A DNA stretch of 64,000 bases, taken from the NCBI GenBank assembly GCA_900542085.1, contig UQMK01000003.1, positions 1 through 64,000 of the forward strand, read 5' to 3'. A program made the translations under genes and the position numbers. Below, in pieces: positions 9,207 to 17,504 of the stretch. Positions within the stretch are counted from its first letter, which is position 1, and the number at the start of each line of letters is the position of its first letter. The stretch comes from an uncultured Collinsella sp. GTDB taxonomy: Bacteria > Actinomycetota > Coriobacteriia > Coriobacteriales > Coriobacteriaceae. The notes beneath the pieces are model-generated. The model saw only the letters and a list, made by a program, of their open reading frames with translations. It did no database searches and was not told the DNA's origin.

Positions 9207-10511
9207 CTAGCCCATATCCGCCTTGATGAGGTCGAGGGTGCGCTGGCAGTTTTCGCAGACGGGGCCGAGCATATGCTCGCGCAGGTCCGCCATGCCGGGC
9301 AGGTCGGCGTATTCGTCCATGATCTCTTCCATGCAAATAGGTACCTCGTAGGCGAGGTCCATCATGGTCGCAAAGCAAAACTTCTCGGATAGCCCGGCAT
9401 CGGTGAGTGCCGCCTCCAGCGCGGGGTCGCCCATACCGTGGTATCGGCGGATAGCGCCTGGGCCGATGCGCCCAACACGATTTTCGCCGCCAACGCTCAT
9501 GGCAAGGCGCGCCCGGCGGCGCATGCGCTCATATGCCAAACCCGACGCGACATCGTACATGGGTGCGAGCGCCGCGTTTGTGCCTTTGCCAAGGATGATC
9601 GAGTAGTTTTTAGCGTGTGCGTCAGGCGCTCCGATAATGGCGTTATAGAACAACATATAGGTAAAAAGCACAAGATTCATGTGGTGGGGGACTGTGTTAA
9701 TCAGTCGTTCTTGGATGTCTCGTGTAGTTGGTCCTCCGTCGGCGGTGTATTTCTGGCTTGGCAATACACCGAGCGCCTGGCAAAAGTCCTCCTGATGCAG
9801 CCTTTCGATATTTCCGCTGCTATTGACCATTCTGTCGTACCGTTCAACGACGAGCGCGGCTTCGTCTTCAAATGTGCAATAGGAGACGTTGGCAGTTGGA
9901 ATGCCAACACGCCGAGCCGTTTTCATGCAGACGAATTCGTTTAAGGCCTGATGTTTGAACCCAACGACACCATTTTTGAAGATATGGGTAGTGGGGGATG
10001 ACCCTAGACATTCGCACCATTGGCCATCATGCCAAGCTAGTGCAAACTTGCCTTGATTGCCGCCCAGAGACCAGCTTTCGTTGGAGCCCATCCATGTCTC
10101 TCTTTCGTCATCGCGAATTGCTTTGAGCTTGTGAGCGATTTGAGAATTGGTAAGCGGGCGGTATGCCGAGACCCTGCCGCGGGCGGCGTCTAATTGATCG
10201 GCTCGACAAAACTGAACGGCCCCCGCGCAGTCAAGACCGATATGGCACAAGAGGGCGACGGGGTTGTTGGATGCAACATCATGCTCGGTGGCAATAGCGC
10301 GACGTTGCTCTTGACTGTCGGGCAAAAGGCCAAATAGGAACGGGCGGACGATGTTATGGCCATACGTGCGATTGGAAAGCGGCATTGTTAGCGATAACGG
10401 TGCTCCGCGATAGGTTGGGGCGTATGCAAAGCTGCAGAGTCCATGCTCGTCTTGCCGGAGAGTGCCGGCGATTTCGCCACAAATGAGGGTCGCGAGTTCC
10501 ATCTCTGCCAT
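9207..10511 (-). CDS. hipA: HipA-type serine/threonine kinase toxin
   Basis: A 434-residue HipA kinase. The N-terminal HipA domain (PLSLTMPLSNRTY) leads into the kinase core, with an ATP-site strand FALAWHDGQW, a specificity helix FKHQALNEFVCMKTARR, a VVERYDR strand, the catalytic loop IIGAPDAHAKNYSI (about residues 293-306) and the metal-binding YDVASG. The classical enzyme phosphorylates glutamyl-tRNA synthetase and induces persistence. It follows the antitoxin gene directly: the hipB TAA is next to this ATG. A second ATG at 10502 is possible. The catalytic residues look intact. Confidence 0.9.
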   Translation of the reverse strand: MAEMELATLICGEIAGTLRQDEHGLCSFAYAPTYRGAPLSLTMPLSNRTYGHNIVRPFLFGLLPDSQEQRRAIATEHDVASNNPVALLCHIGLDCAGAVQFCRADQLDAARGRVSAYRPLTNSQIAHKLKAIRDDERETWMGSNESWSLGGNQGKFALAWHDGQWCECLGSSPTTHIFKNGVVGFKHQALNEFVCMKTARRVGIPTANVSYCTFEDEAALVVERYDRMVNSSGNIERLHQEDFCQALGVLPSQKYTADGGPTTRDIQERLINTVPHHMNLVLFTYMLFYNAIIGAPDAHAKNYSIILGKGTNAALAPMYDVASGLAYERMRRRARLAMSVGGENRVGRIGPGAIRRYHGMGDPALEAALTDAGLSEKFCFATMMDLAYEVPICMEEIMDEYADLPGMADLREHMLGPVCENCQRTLDLIKADMG

Positions 10512-10943
10512 TTATTTCACAACCTTGCAGCCAAAGGAGAGGTTTGAAGTGCCGGAAAGGCCTTGCTCGGCTGCGATTTGGGCCAGCAAGGCACCATAGG
10601 AAGATGGAGTTCCTTGTCGAGTGGGTCGTCTGCCTACGCTTGGCTTTGGCAGGGTATTCGAGTTTGCGATAGGGAGGTTCACTATCGTCGCCGAATGTTC
10701 GGAGGGCGATGCGATGGAGTCGTTATCGCTTTGCGCGAAGAGACCTATGCCGAGTGCGTTAAAGACGGTCAGCAACTTGTCGAGCCGAATGCCCGTGGCA
10801 TCTCCCAGCTCGAGCGATGCGAGCAGGCGCTCCGAAACACCGGCTTTTTTAGCGAGGGTCGCACGGGTGATCCCCTGTGACTCGCGTGCCTGGCGCACAT
10901 AGATACCAGCTTGGCGCGGTGTGGTGATGGGAAGGGTATCCAC
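10512..10943 (-). CDS. hipB: HipB-like XRE-family antitoxin
   Basis: A 143-residue protein with an N-terminal XRE helix-turn-helix (QAGIYVRQARESQGITRATLAKKAGVSERLLASLELGD). A Ser/Pro-rich linker follows, then a conserved-looking tail (SSYGALLAQIAAEQGLSG). It should bind and inhibit HipA and repress the operon. Three copies of a 15-bp motif lie just upstream of its start. It is longer than the 88-residue E. coli HipB, the excess being at the C-terminus. Confidence 0.85.
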   Translation of the reverse strand: MDTLPITTPRQAGIYVRQARESQGITRATLAKKAGVSERLLASLELGDATGIRLDKLLTVFNALGIGLFAQSDNDSIASPSEHSATIVNLPIANSNTLPKPSVGRRPTRQGTPSSYGALLAQIAAEQGLSGTSNLSFGCKVVK

Positions 10944-10958
10944 GGCGATCTCCTAACG

Positions 10959-11026
10959 TGCAGACTTTTGCATATCAGTATGACATGCAAAAGTCTGCAT
11001 GAAAAGGCCTTATGCAAAACTCTGCA
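10959..11026 (-). promoter_or_regulatory. hipBA operator: three copies of a 15-bp motif
   Basis: TGCAGACTTTTGCAT (10959-10973) and its exact reverse complement ATGCAAAAGTCTGCA (10985-10999) form a perfect inverted pair. A third copy with one change, ATGCAAAACTCTGCA, is at 11012-11026. The array lies 16-83 bases upstream of the hipB start on the minus strand, as expected for cooperative HipB autorepression. Confidence 0.75.
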
Positions 11027-11035
11027 TGAGGCCTT
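11002..11035 (-). terminator. mntP terminator hairpin that also contains an operator copy
   Basis: Read on the minus strand, AAGGCCT...AGGCCTT with an inner TGCAT/ATGCA pairing makes a 12-bp stem (one G/T mismatch) around a 6-base loop, followed by TTTTC. It lies 29 bases after the mntP stop. The loop and inner stem are the third hipBA operator motif. Confidence 0.6.
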
Positions 11036-11063
11036 GCACGGACGTTTAGTTTTGAAGGGTGTT

Positions 11064-11642
11064 TTACAGCGCCAAAAACCCTAAGTGTTCCAGCAGAATC
11101 TTGAGGCCGATAAGGATAAGCACAACGCCGCCCACGATGGTGGCGGGCTTTTCGTAGCGCGTGCCAAAGGTGTGGCCGATCGCTACGCCGGCGACGGAGA
11201 AGATAAACGTTGTGACGCCGATAAGCGATACAGCGGGAACGATATCGACCGAGAGCGCCGCAAACGAGATGCCTACGGCCAGGGCGTCAATCGAGGTGGC
11301 AATGGCGAGAATCAGGTATTCTACCAGGTCAATCTTCTCGGCATCCTTGCCGTCGCCTTCATCCTCGTCTTCGGTAAAGGCTTCCCATAGCATCTTGCCG
11401 CCAATAAAGGCCAAAAGGACAAAGGCAATCCAGTGGTCGATGGGGCCGATGGTGCCCATAAACTGGCTGCCAAGCGCCCATCCGATCACGGGCATGCCGG
11501 CCTGGAAGCCGCCAAAGAACAGGCCGAGCACCACGGCGACGTTAAGGTTGATCTTCTTCATGCCAAGGTCCTTGCAGATGGATACGGCAAAGGCGTCCAT
11601 CGAAAGGCCAACGGCGAGCAACACGAGCTCTGCGAGTCCCAT
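11064..11642 (-). CDS. mntP: Putative manganese efflux pump MntP
   Basis: A 192-residue membrane protein made of two three-helix repeats. Each begins with a conserved acidic motif (GLSMDAFAVSICKDLG and ATSIDALAVGISFA) that carries the Mn2+ in this family. A short acidic loop (TEDEDEGDGKDAEK) joins them. The start MGLAELVLLAVG has a GGGAG ribosome site; the longer reading frame to 11867 is an artefact of the riboswitch leader. Control is by the yybP-ykoY leader upstream. Confidence 0.93.
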   Translation of the reverse strand: MGLAELVLLAVGLSMDAFAVSICKDLGMKKINLNVAVVLGLFFGGFQAGMPVIGWALGSQFMGTIGPIDHWIAFVLLAFIGGKMLWEAFTEDEDEGDGKDAEKIDLVEYLILAIATSIDALAVGISFAALSVDIVPAVSLIGVTTFIFSVAGVAIGHTFGTRYEKPATIVGGVVLILIGLKILLEHLGFLAL

Positions 11643-11694
11643 AGTCTGGCTCCCTCTCTGCGGGCGGGCCCGCGTGTACCTCTTGGGGGAATAA

Positions 11695-11840
11695 CAAAAA
11701 AGACCCGTGGCGTACGCGCTGCGCGCACAACCACGAGTCTCGTTCATTAAGGCAAGCCAGACCGTTTCGGCCAGTATGTTGACTTGCCGCGCCACCGGAG
11801 GCGAACCCGGCCACGCGACTACTCCCTCATTCATATGAAT
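11695..11840 (-). ncRNA. yybP-ykoY manganese riboswitch of mntP
   Basis: The minus strand upstream of mntP carries the family hallmarks in order: GAGGGAGTAG (11819-11828), a GC-rich paired arm, CATACTGGCCG, and AACGAGAC. A terminator-like stem GACTCGTGG/CCACGGGTC then ends in TTTTTT (about 11695-11740). This class binds Mn2+ and turns on mntP-type exporters. Placement before mntP is the commonest context for the family. The exact ends are approximate. Confidence 0.85.
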
Positions 11841-11988
11841 CCCGATACTACCACATAAGCAGCCCATTTGGGTTGGGCTCTCGGCCGTGTTCGCTCATTC
11901 TGTAAGCATCGGATTTCGTGGCTGCTGCGGGGACAAACCGTGAGAAACTATTTAGCGTTTATGGAGCGTATACGATGGGAGCGATGCC

Positions 11989-13056
11989 TTGGATAAGAAC
12001 GAGCTGCAAAAGCGTATGGAACAGGCTATTCGCCTGACTGCCCCCGGCCAGCCGATCCGCACCGCCCTCGATATGATCATTGCTGGTCACCTGGGTGCTC
12101 TTATCTGCGTCGGCGACACCGAAAACGTGCTCGCTGCCGGTAACGACGGCTTCCCGCTCAACATTTCGTTTACCTCGAACCGCCTGTTCGAGCTTTCCAA
12201 GATGGACGGCGCCATCGTTATCGATGGCGACCTCACCCAGATCCTGCGCGCCAACTTCCATCTCAATCCCGATCCCTCGCTCGCCACGAGTGAGACGGGC
12301 ATGCGTCACCGTACTGCCGCTCGCATGTCGGTGCTTACCGACGCCATCGTGATCTCGGTCTCGGCCCGTCGTGCCGTCGTTAACGTGTACGTCCACGGTA
12401 AGAGCTACGAGATTCAGCCTGTCACCACCATCATGAGCTCGGTCAACCAGCTCGTCGCCACGCTTCAGACCACCCGTCAGTCGCTCGACCGCTCCCTGCT
12501 GCGTCTGACGGCCCTCGAGCTCGATGACTACGTTACGCTCGCCGACATCACCGGCATTTTCTCGAGTTTCGAGATCATGCAACAGGCAAAGACCGAGCTT
12601 AAGGATTGTATCGTCAAGCTGGGCAACCAGGGCAAGCTCGTGCAGATGCAGCTCGAGCAGCTCGCTGGCTCCAGCATGGATACCGAATACGACCTGATGA
12701 TCCGCGACTATGCGAGCGACTCCTCCGAGGCAAACGCCGAGAAGATTCGCGCCGAGCTCGCTCGCATGACGCCTAAGGACCTGTCCGACCCACAGCATGT
12801 GGCGGCGGTTCTGGGCTATGACGACCTGGATGAAGACTCTGTCATGACACCGCTGGGCCTGCGCACGCTTTCGCGCGTGTCCGTCGTGCGCGACGGCGTG
12901 GCCGAGAAGATTGTCGACGAGTACGGCTCGCTGCAGGAACTCATGGACGACATCAGCGAGGATCCGGAGCGCCTGGGCGACTTTGGCGTTAACAACCCTG
13001 CCATTCTTGCGGACTCCCTGTACCGCATGAAGGGCACCAAACAGGGGAACGCATAA
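11989..13056 (+). CDS. disA: Diadenylate cyclase / DNA integrity scanning protein DisA
   Basis: A 355-residue protein. The N-terminal DAC domain has the DGA motif (KMDGAIVIDGD, about residue 73) and the RHR motif (GMRHRTAARM, about residue 106), both needed to make c-di-AMP from two ATP. A linker follows, then a C-terminal RuvA-like helix-hairpin-helix that binds branched DNA. The start is a TTG at 11989 with GGGAG ahead; no in-frame ATG fits. It overlaps ispD by one base (TAATG). Confidence 0.93.
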   Translation: MDKNELQKRMEQAIRLTAPGQPIRTALDMIIAGHLGALICVGDTENVLAAGNDGFPLNISFTSNRLFELSKMDGAIVIDGDLTQILRANFHLNPDPSLATSETGMRHRTAARMSVLTDAIVISVSARRAVVNVYVHGKSYEIQPVTTIMSSVNQLVATLQTTRQSLDRSLLRLTALELDDYVTLADITGIFSSFEIMQQAKTELKDCIVKLGNQGKLVQMQLEQLAGSSMDTEYDLMIRDYASDSSEANAEKIRAELARMTPKDLSDPQHVAAVLGYDDLDEDSVMTPLGLRTLSRVSVVRDGVAEKIVDEYGSLQELMDDISEDPERLGDFGVNNPAILADSLYRMKGTKQGNA

Positions 13057-13784
13057 TGGCGCCCGTATGCGCCGTGGTCGTTGCCGGTGGCAGCGGCCAG
13101 CGCTTTGGTAACCCCGGTGGCAAGCAGCTCGTCAATGTAGCGGGTCGTCCGCTTATGAGCTGGTCCATTCGCGCATTTGACCGTAGCGATAAGGTCGGCC
13201 ACATCGTGGTGGTGTGTCCTGCCGAGCGCCGTGCCGAGATGCGCCGCCTGGCCATCGACCCGTTTGACTATGACACGCCCATCAGCTTTGCCGATGCCGG
13301 CGCGACCCGCCAGGATTCCACCCGCGCAGGCGTGCACGCAGTGCCGGCGGGCTTTGAATACGTCGCCATTCACGATGGCGCTCGTCCGCTCATTACCACC
13401 GAGGCCATCGATCACGCTATCGACGTGCTCGTGAGCGACCGCGCCCTCGACGGTGTCGTGTGCGGCCAGCCCGCCATCGACACACTCAAGATCGTCGATG
13501 GCGATAACATCGTTGAGACACCGCCGCGCGAACTCTATTGGGCTGCACAGACGCCGCAGATCTTTAGCGTCGACGCTATGAAGCGCGCCCATGCCGCGGC
13601 GATTGCCGAGGACTTTATCGGTACCGACGATTCATCGCTGGTTGAGCGCATGGGCGGGCGCGTCCGCTGTGTCCAGAGCCCGCGCGATAACCTTAAGGTG
13701 ACGGTGCCCGAGGACCTGCGTCCCGTAACCGCGATTCTGCTCGGTCGCATGGCCGAGGGAGAGGACCTTCCCCATGTTCAGTAA
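13056..13784 (+). CDS. ispD: 2-C-methyl-D-erythritol 4-phosphate cytidylyltransferase
   Basis: The third step of the non-mevalonate isoprenoid pathway: MEP + CTP to CDP-ME. The nucleotide-binding N-terminus VVVAGGSGQRFG and the later HDGARPL are typical, and the length (242 residues) is normal. It overlaps disA by one base and ispF by 11 bases, so the three genes are translationally linked. Confidence 0.95.
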   Translation: MAPVCAVVVAGGSGQRFGNPGGKQLVNVAGRPLMSWSIRAFDRSDKVGHIVVVCPAERRAEMRRLAIDPFDYDTPISFADAGATRQDSTRAGVHAVPAGFEYVAIHDGARPLITTEAIDHAIDVLVSDRALDGVVCGQPAIDTLKIVDGDNIVETPPRELYWAAQTPQIFSVDAMKRAHAAAIAEDFIGTDDSSLVERMGGRVRCVQSPRDNLKVTVPEDLRPVTAILLGRMAEGEDLPHVQ

Positions 13785-14268
13785 CCTGCGCATTGGCCAT
13801 GGCTACGACGTCCACCGTCTGGTGGAGGGGCGTCGATGTATCATCGGCGGGGTCGACATTCCCTACGAGCGCGGCCTGCTGGGCCACTCGGATGCCGATG
13901 TGCTCGCGCACGCCTTGGCCGACGCCATTTTGGGCGCCTGCCGCGGGGGAGACATCGGCAAACTGTTCCCCGACACCGATCCTGCCTATGAGGGTGCCGA
14001 TTCGATGGTGCTGCTTGCCCGTGTGATGGACTATGCGCGCGAGCTGGGCTTTGAGTTTGTCGATGCCGACTGCACCATTGCCTGCCAGCAGCCCAAAATC
14101 ACCCCGCACCGCGATGCCATGCGCGCCAACCTTGCCCATGCTCTGGGCGTTGACATCGAAAACGTGGGCGTCGCCGCTACTACGACCGAAAAGCTCGGTT
14201 GGGAAGGCCAGGGCGAGGGGATCGGCGCCTGGGCCGTCTGCCTGCTACAGAAAACCGTTAAGGAGTAA
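13774..14268 (+). CDS. ispF: 2-C-methyl-D-erythritol 2,4-cyclodiphosphate synthase
   Basis: A 164-residue trimeric Zn enzyme of the MEP pathway that cyclises CDP-ME 2-phosphate. GHGYDVHRL supplies Asp and His zinc ligands, LGHSDADVLAHALADA the third ligand and active site, and TTTEKLGWEG is the usual C-terminal motif. It is adjacent to ispD as in many genomes and is followed after 3 bases by cysS. Confidence 0.96.
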   Translation: MFSNLRIGHGYDVHRLVEGRRCIIGGVDIPYERGLLGHSDADVLAHALADAILGACRGGDIGKLFPDTDPAYEGADSMVLLARVMDYARELGFEFVDADCTIACQQPKITPHRDAMRANLAHALGVDIENVGVAATTTEKLGWEGQGEGIGAWAVCLLQKTVKE

Positions 14269-14271
14269 CGA

Positions 14272-15738
14272 ATGCGTATCTACAACAGCGCTACCCATAA
14301 AAAGGAAGAGTTCCAGCCCATCGAGTCCGGCAAGGTCCGCATGTACGTGTGCGGCCCCACGGTCTACGACAACATCCACATCGGCAATGCCCGCACGTTC
14401 ATCAGCTTTGACGTGATTCGTCGCTGGCTCATCGCGAGCGGCTACGAGGTCACGTTCGCCCAGAACCTCACCGATGTCGATGACAAGATCATCAAGCGTG
14501 CCAACGAGCAAGGCCGTACGGCTGCCGAGGTCGCGACGGAGTTCTCCGACAAGTTCATCGGCGTCATGCGCGCTGCCAACGTGCTCGATCCCGATGTGCG
14601 TCCCCGCGCCACCAAAGAGATCGGCCCCATGATCGCCATGATCAAGACGCTTATCGAGCAGGGCCATGCCTATGCCGCCGATAACGGCGACGTGTACTTT
14701 GCCGTGCGCAGCGATCCCAACTATGGTCAGGTCTCGGGCCGCAACATCGACGACCTTATGGTGGGCGCGCGCATTGAGGAGAACGAGGACAAGAACGACC
14801 CGCTCGACTTTGCCCTGTGGAAGGCCGCCAAGCCTGGCGAGCCCAGCTGGCCGAGCCCCTGGGGCGAGGGCCGTCCCGGCTGGCACACCGAGTGCGCCGC
14901 CATGGTGCACCGCTACCTGGGCACCCCGATTGACATCCACGGCGGCGGCTCCGACCTTGCCTTCCCGCATCACGAGAACGAGTGCGCCCAGGCAACCTGC
15001 GCCTGGCACCAGGGCTTCTCCAACACGTGGATGCACACGGGCATGCTGCTGGTAGACGGCGAGAAGATGTCCAAGTCGCTCGGTAACTTCTTTACGCTGG
15101 CCGAGGTGCTCGAGCAGCACTCTGCCGCGGCCCTTCGCCTGCTGATGCTGCAGACGAGCTATCGCTCGCCGCTCGACTTCTCCTGGGAGCGCCTGGAGGG
15201 TGCCGAGAACTCGCTCACGCGTATCGCCGGCACGGTCGAGAACCTGCGTTGGGCTGCGAACCACGCGACGGCCGACGCCGATGAGGCTGCCGCCGAGGCG
15301 TTTGTCGCTAAGGCCGCTGAGACTCGCGCCGCCTTTAAGGAGTGCATGGATGACGACTTTAACACCGCCGGTGCCATGGGCGCCGTCTTTGGTTTTGTCA
15401 CCGAGTGCAACCAGTATCTGGAGCAGGCGGGCGATGCTGCCGACAAGGCCGCAGTCCTGACTGCCGCCGATACGCTGACCGAGCTGCTCGATACGTTTGG
15501 CGTCGAGCTTCCCGAGCCCAAGGTCGAGCTGCCGCTGGGTCTGCTGGGCGTTGCCGCCGGCCTAGTTGCCTACACGGGTGACGATGTGGACGAGGCAGCT
15601 GCCAAGATTCTCGAGGCTCGCGCCGAGGCCCGTGCCGCCAAGAACTGGGATCTGGCAGACGCCATCCGCGATCAGCTCAAGGACCTGGGCCTGACGATTG
15701 AAGATACTGCCGCCGGCACCCGTATTAAGACTCTCTAG
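14272..15738 (+). CDS. cysS: Cysteinyl-tRNA synthetase
   Basis: A class I synthetase of 488 residues. HIGH is present as HIGNARTF (residue ~36) after the zinc-ligand region YVCGPTVYDN; the later HGGGSDLAFPHHENE holds other Zn ligands, and KMSKS is intact at about residues 265-269. A C-terminal DALR-like helical domain follows. It has its own ribosome site (AAGGAG) overlapping the end of ispF. Confidence 0.96.
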   Translation: MRIYNSATHKKEEFQPIESGKVRMYVCGPTVYDNIHIGNARTFISFDVIRRWLIASGYEVTFAQNLTDVDDKIIKRANEQGRTAAEVATEFSDKFIGVMRAANVLDPDVRPRATKEIGPMIAMIKTLIEQGHAYAADNGDVYFAVRSDPNYGQVSGRNIDDLMVGARIEENEDKNDPLDFALWKAAKPGEPSWPSPWGEGRPGWHTECAAMVHRYLGTPIDIHGGGSDLAFPHHENECAQATCAWHQGFSNTWMHTGMLLVDGEKMSKSLGNFFTLAEVLEQHSAAALRLLMLQTSYRSPLDFSWERLEGAENSLTRIAGTVENLRWAANHATADADEAAAEAFVAKAAETRAAFKECMDDDFNTAGAMGAVFGFVTECNQYLEQAGDAADKAAVLTAADTLTELLDTFGVELPEPKVELPLGLLGVAAGLVAYTGDDVDEAAAKILEARAEARAAKNWDLADAIRDQLKDLGLTIEDTAAGTRIKTL

Positions 15739-15881
15739 TATTTGTCGACCGTTCGAGGTGCGGCAGATTGCCTTGAAAGAGGAGGGCATAGACCTGGTGG
15801 TCATGCCCGACGATTGAAAGGCAAGGTGCCGTGGCTCGGACGGTCGATTCTTGTTCGTTATCTATTTAAGGAGGTCGCTTT

Positions 15882-16796
15882 ATGGCCGACAATCGCAAGC
15901 GTGCGCCTCGTGGCGGCAAGCAGGCCGCTTCTGGCTCGCGTCCGATTCGCCGCAATGATCGCGCTGCCGCTCCTAAGGGCCAGCGCGATCACGCCCAGGC
16001 TGCGCGTCCGCAGCGAGATCGCAACCGCGACGCTGTCCAGGCTCCCAAGGGCGAGTTTATCGAAGGTCGCCGTGCTGCTGCCGAGGCGCTGCGCACTGGT
16101 TTTCCCATCAAGTGCGCGCTCATTGCCGAGGGCGGGGAGCGCGATGCCGCACTGTCGCGTCTGGTCGATGACCTCAACGCCGCGGGTGTCCGCATTAAGT
16201 ACGTGTCGCGTGCACAGCTCGATGCGCTGTCGAGCCATGGCGCTCACCAGGGCATTGCGCTCGAGGTGGGCAACTTCCCCTATGCCGATGTCGCCGATAT
16301 CCTCGACCGCGCGGGCGACGGTCCGGCGCTCGTCATCGTGCTCGACCATGTGACCGACGACGGCAACTTTGGCGCCATCGTGCGCTCCGCCGAGGTTGTT
16401 GGCGCGGCCGGCGTCGTCATTGCCAACAAGCGTGCCGCCGGCGTGACCGTGGGCAGCTACAAAACTTCAGCCGGCGCCGTCATGCATCTGCCTATTGCGC
16501 AGGTGCCCAACATCGCCCGTGCGCTCGATGACCTCAAGGCCGCTGGCTTTTGGGTGGGCGGTGCCTCCGAGCACGCCGAAGGCAGTTGTTGGGATGCTCC
16601 CTTCGAGGGTCGCGTGGCGCTCGTCATGGGGTCCGAGGGTGATGGCATCTCGCGCCTGGTGCTCGAGAAATGCGACTTTTTGACCAAGCTTCCCCAGCGC
16701 GGCATGACCGAGAGCCTTAATGTTGCCCAGGCGACTACGGCGCTGTGCTTTGAGTGGCTGCGCCGCAACGCCGGCGAGCTCATGGGGGAGGAGTAG
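15882..16796 (+). CDS. rlmB: TrmH-family 23S rRNA 2'-O-methyltransferase (RlmB-like)
   Basis: A 304-residue SPOUT methyltransferase. A basic, low-complexity N-terminus (first ~60 residues, Arg/Pro/Ala-rich) precedes the substrate-binding domain (EGRRAAAEALRTG) and the SPOUT knot motifs: ILDRAG...LDHVTDDGNFGAIVRSAE, ALVMGSEGDGI, and LPQRGMTESLNVAQA. The family modifies a guanosine in 23S rRNA; the precise site is inferred. It sits in the usual cysS-rlmB-yacP order, with mini-RNase III absent between cysS and rlmB. Confidence 0.9.
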   Translation: MADNRKRAPRGGKQAASGSRPIRRNDRAAAPKGQRDHAQAARPQRDRNRDAVQAPKGEFIEGRRAAAEALRTGFPIKCALIAEGGERDAALSRLVDDLNAAGVRIKYVSRAQLDALSSHGAHQGIALEVGNFPYADVADILDRAGDGPALVIVLDHVTDDGNFGAIVRSAEVVGAAGVVIANKRAAGVTVGSYKTSAGAVMHLPIAQVPNIARALDDLKAAGFWVGGASEHAEGSCWDAPFEGRVALVMGSEGDGISRLVLEKCDFLTKLPQRGMTESLNVAQATTALCFEWLRRNAGELMGEE

Positions 16797-16799
16797 CGC

Positions 16800-17477
16800 A
16801 TGTCCAAGAAGAACCGTGCCAAGTCCAAGGCCAAGCGCTTTGGCGAAGGCTCGGCCAAGCCGATTGTCTCGGCCGCGACCTATGGCGTGGGCGGCAATGC
16901 GTTTGCGCAGGCCATCGCCGATCCGGTCTCGACGGTACACTCTAATAAGCCCGAGCTGTTAGTGGTCGACGGCTACAACGTGATCCACTGCACGCCGCGC
17001 TACGAAAAGCTCGTCTACGACCATTCCGACGATCCGTATTCCAGCGACGTTCACGATATGGCGCGCACCGCCCTCATCAACGACGTCGCCGCCTTTGCCC
17101 AGGGCCGCTACGAGGCCGTGATCGTGTTCGACGGCGCGGGCAATATCTCCAGCGAGCGCCCCAACCTGCCGGCCCGCGGCGTGCGCATCGAGTTTTCGCC
17201 GACGGGCGTCTCTGCCGATACCGTGGTGCAGAAGCTCTGCATCGAGGCACGTGAGGAGGGCCGCGCGTGCTCCGTGGTATCGAGCGACGGCACGATCCAG
17301 GCCGTCGTCATGGGCAAGGGCGTCACGCGCATCTCGAGCCGCATGCTGGTGGACGAGATCAAACAGATCGACAACGACGTGCATGAGGCCGAGGAAGCAC
17401 CCCAGATCAAGATGACCCTGGGCAGCCGCCTGAGCCCCGAGGCCCTGGCCAAGCTCAAAGCCCTTCGCGGGAGGTAG
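16800..17477 (+). CDS. yacP: NYN-domain (YacP/Rae1-like) ribonuclease
   Basis: A 225-residue protein: a basic N-terminal extension of ~50 residues, then an NYN nuclease fold (LLVVDGYNVIH, EAVIVFDGAG, GVSADTVVQKL, CSVVSSDG). The acidic residues match the metal site of the PIN-like superfamily. In Bacillus, Rae1 is a ribosome-associated mRNA endonuclease encoded in the same cysS-rlmB neighbourhood. The family is firm; the mode of action is inferred from homology. Confidence 0.88.
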   Translation: MSKKNRAKSKAKRFGEGSAKPIVSAATYGVGGNAFAQAIADPVSTVHSNKPELLVVDGYNVIHCTPRYEKLVYDHSDDPYSSDVHDMARTALINDVAAFAQGRYEAVIVFDGAGNISSERPNLPARGVRIEFSPTGVSADTVVQKLCIEAREEGRACSVVSSDGTIQAVVMGKGVTRISSRMLVDEIKQIDNDVHEAEEAPQIKMTLGSRLSPEALAKLKALRGR

Positions 17478-17504
17478 GGGAGTTGGCGGGGCAATGCTGC
17501 CTTG

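Noticed and set aside
11643..11867. An N-terminal extension of MntP by 75 residues
   Set aside because: The segment is the riboswitch leader; the extension is not membrane-like and the internal ATG has a proper ribosome site.
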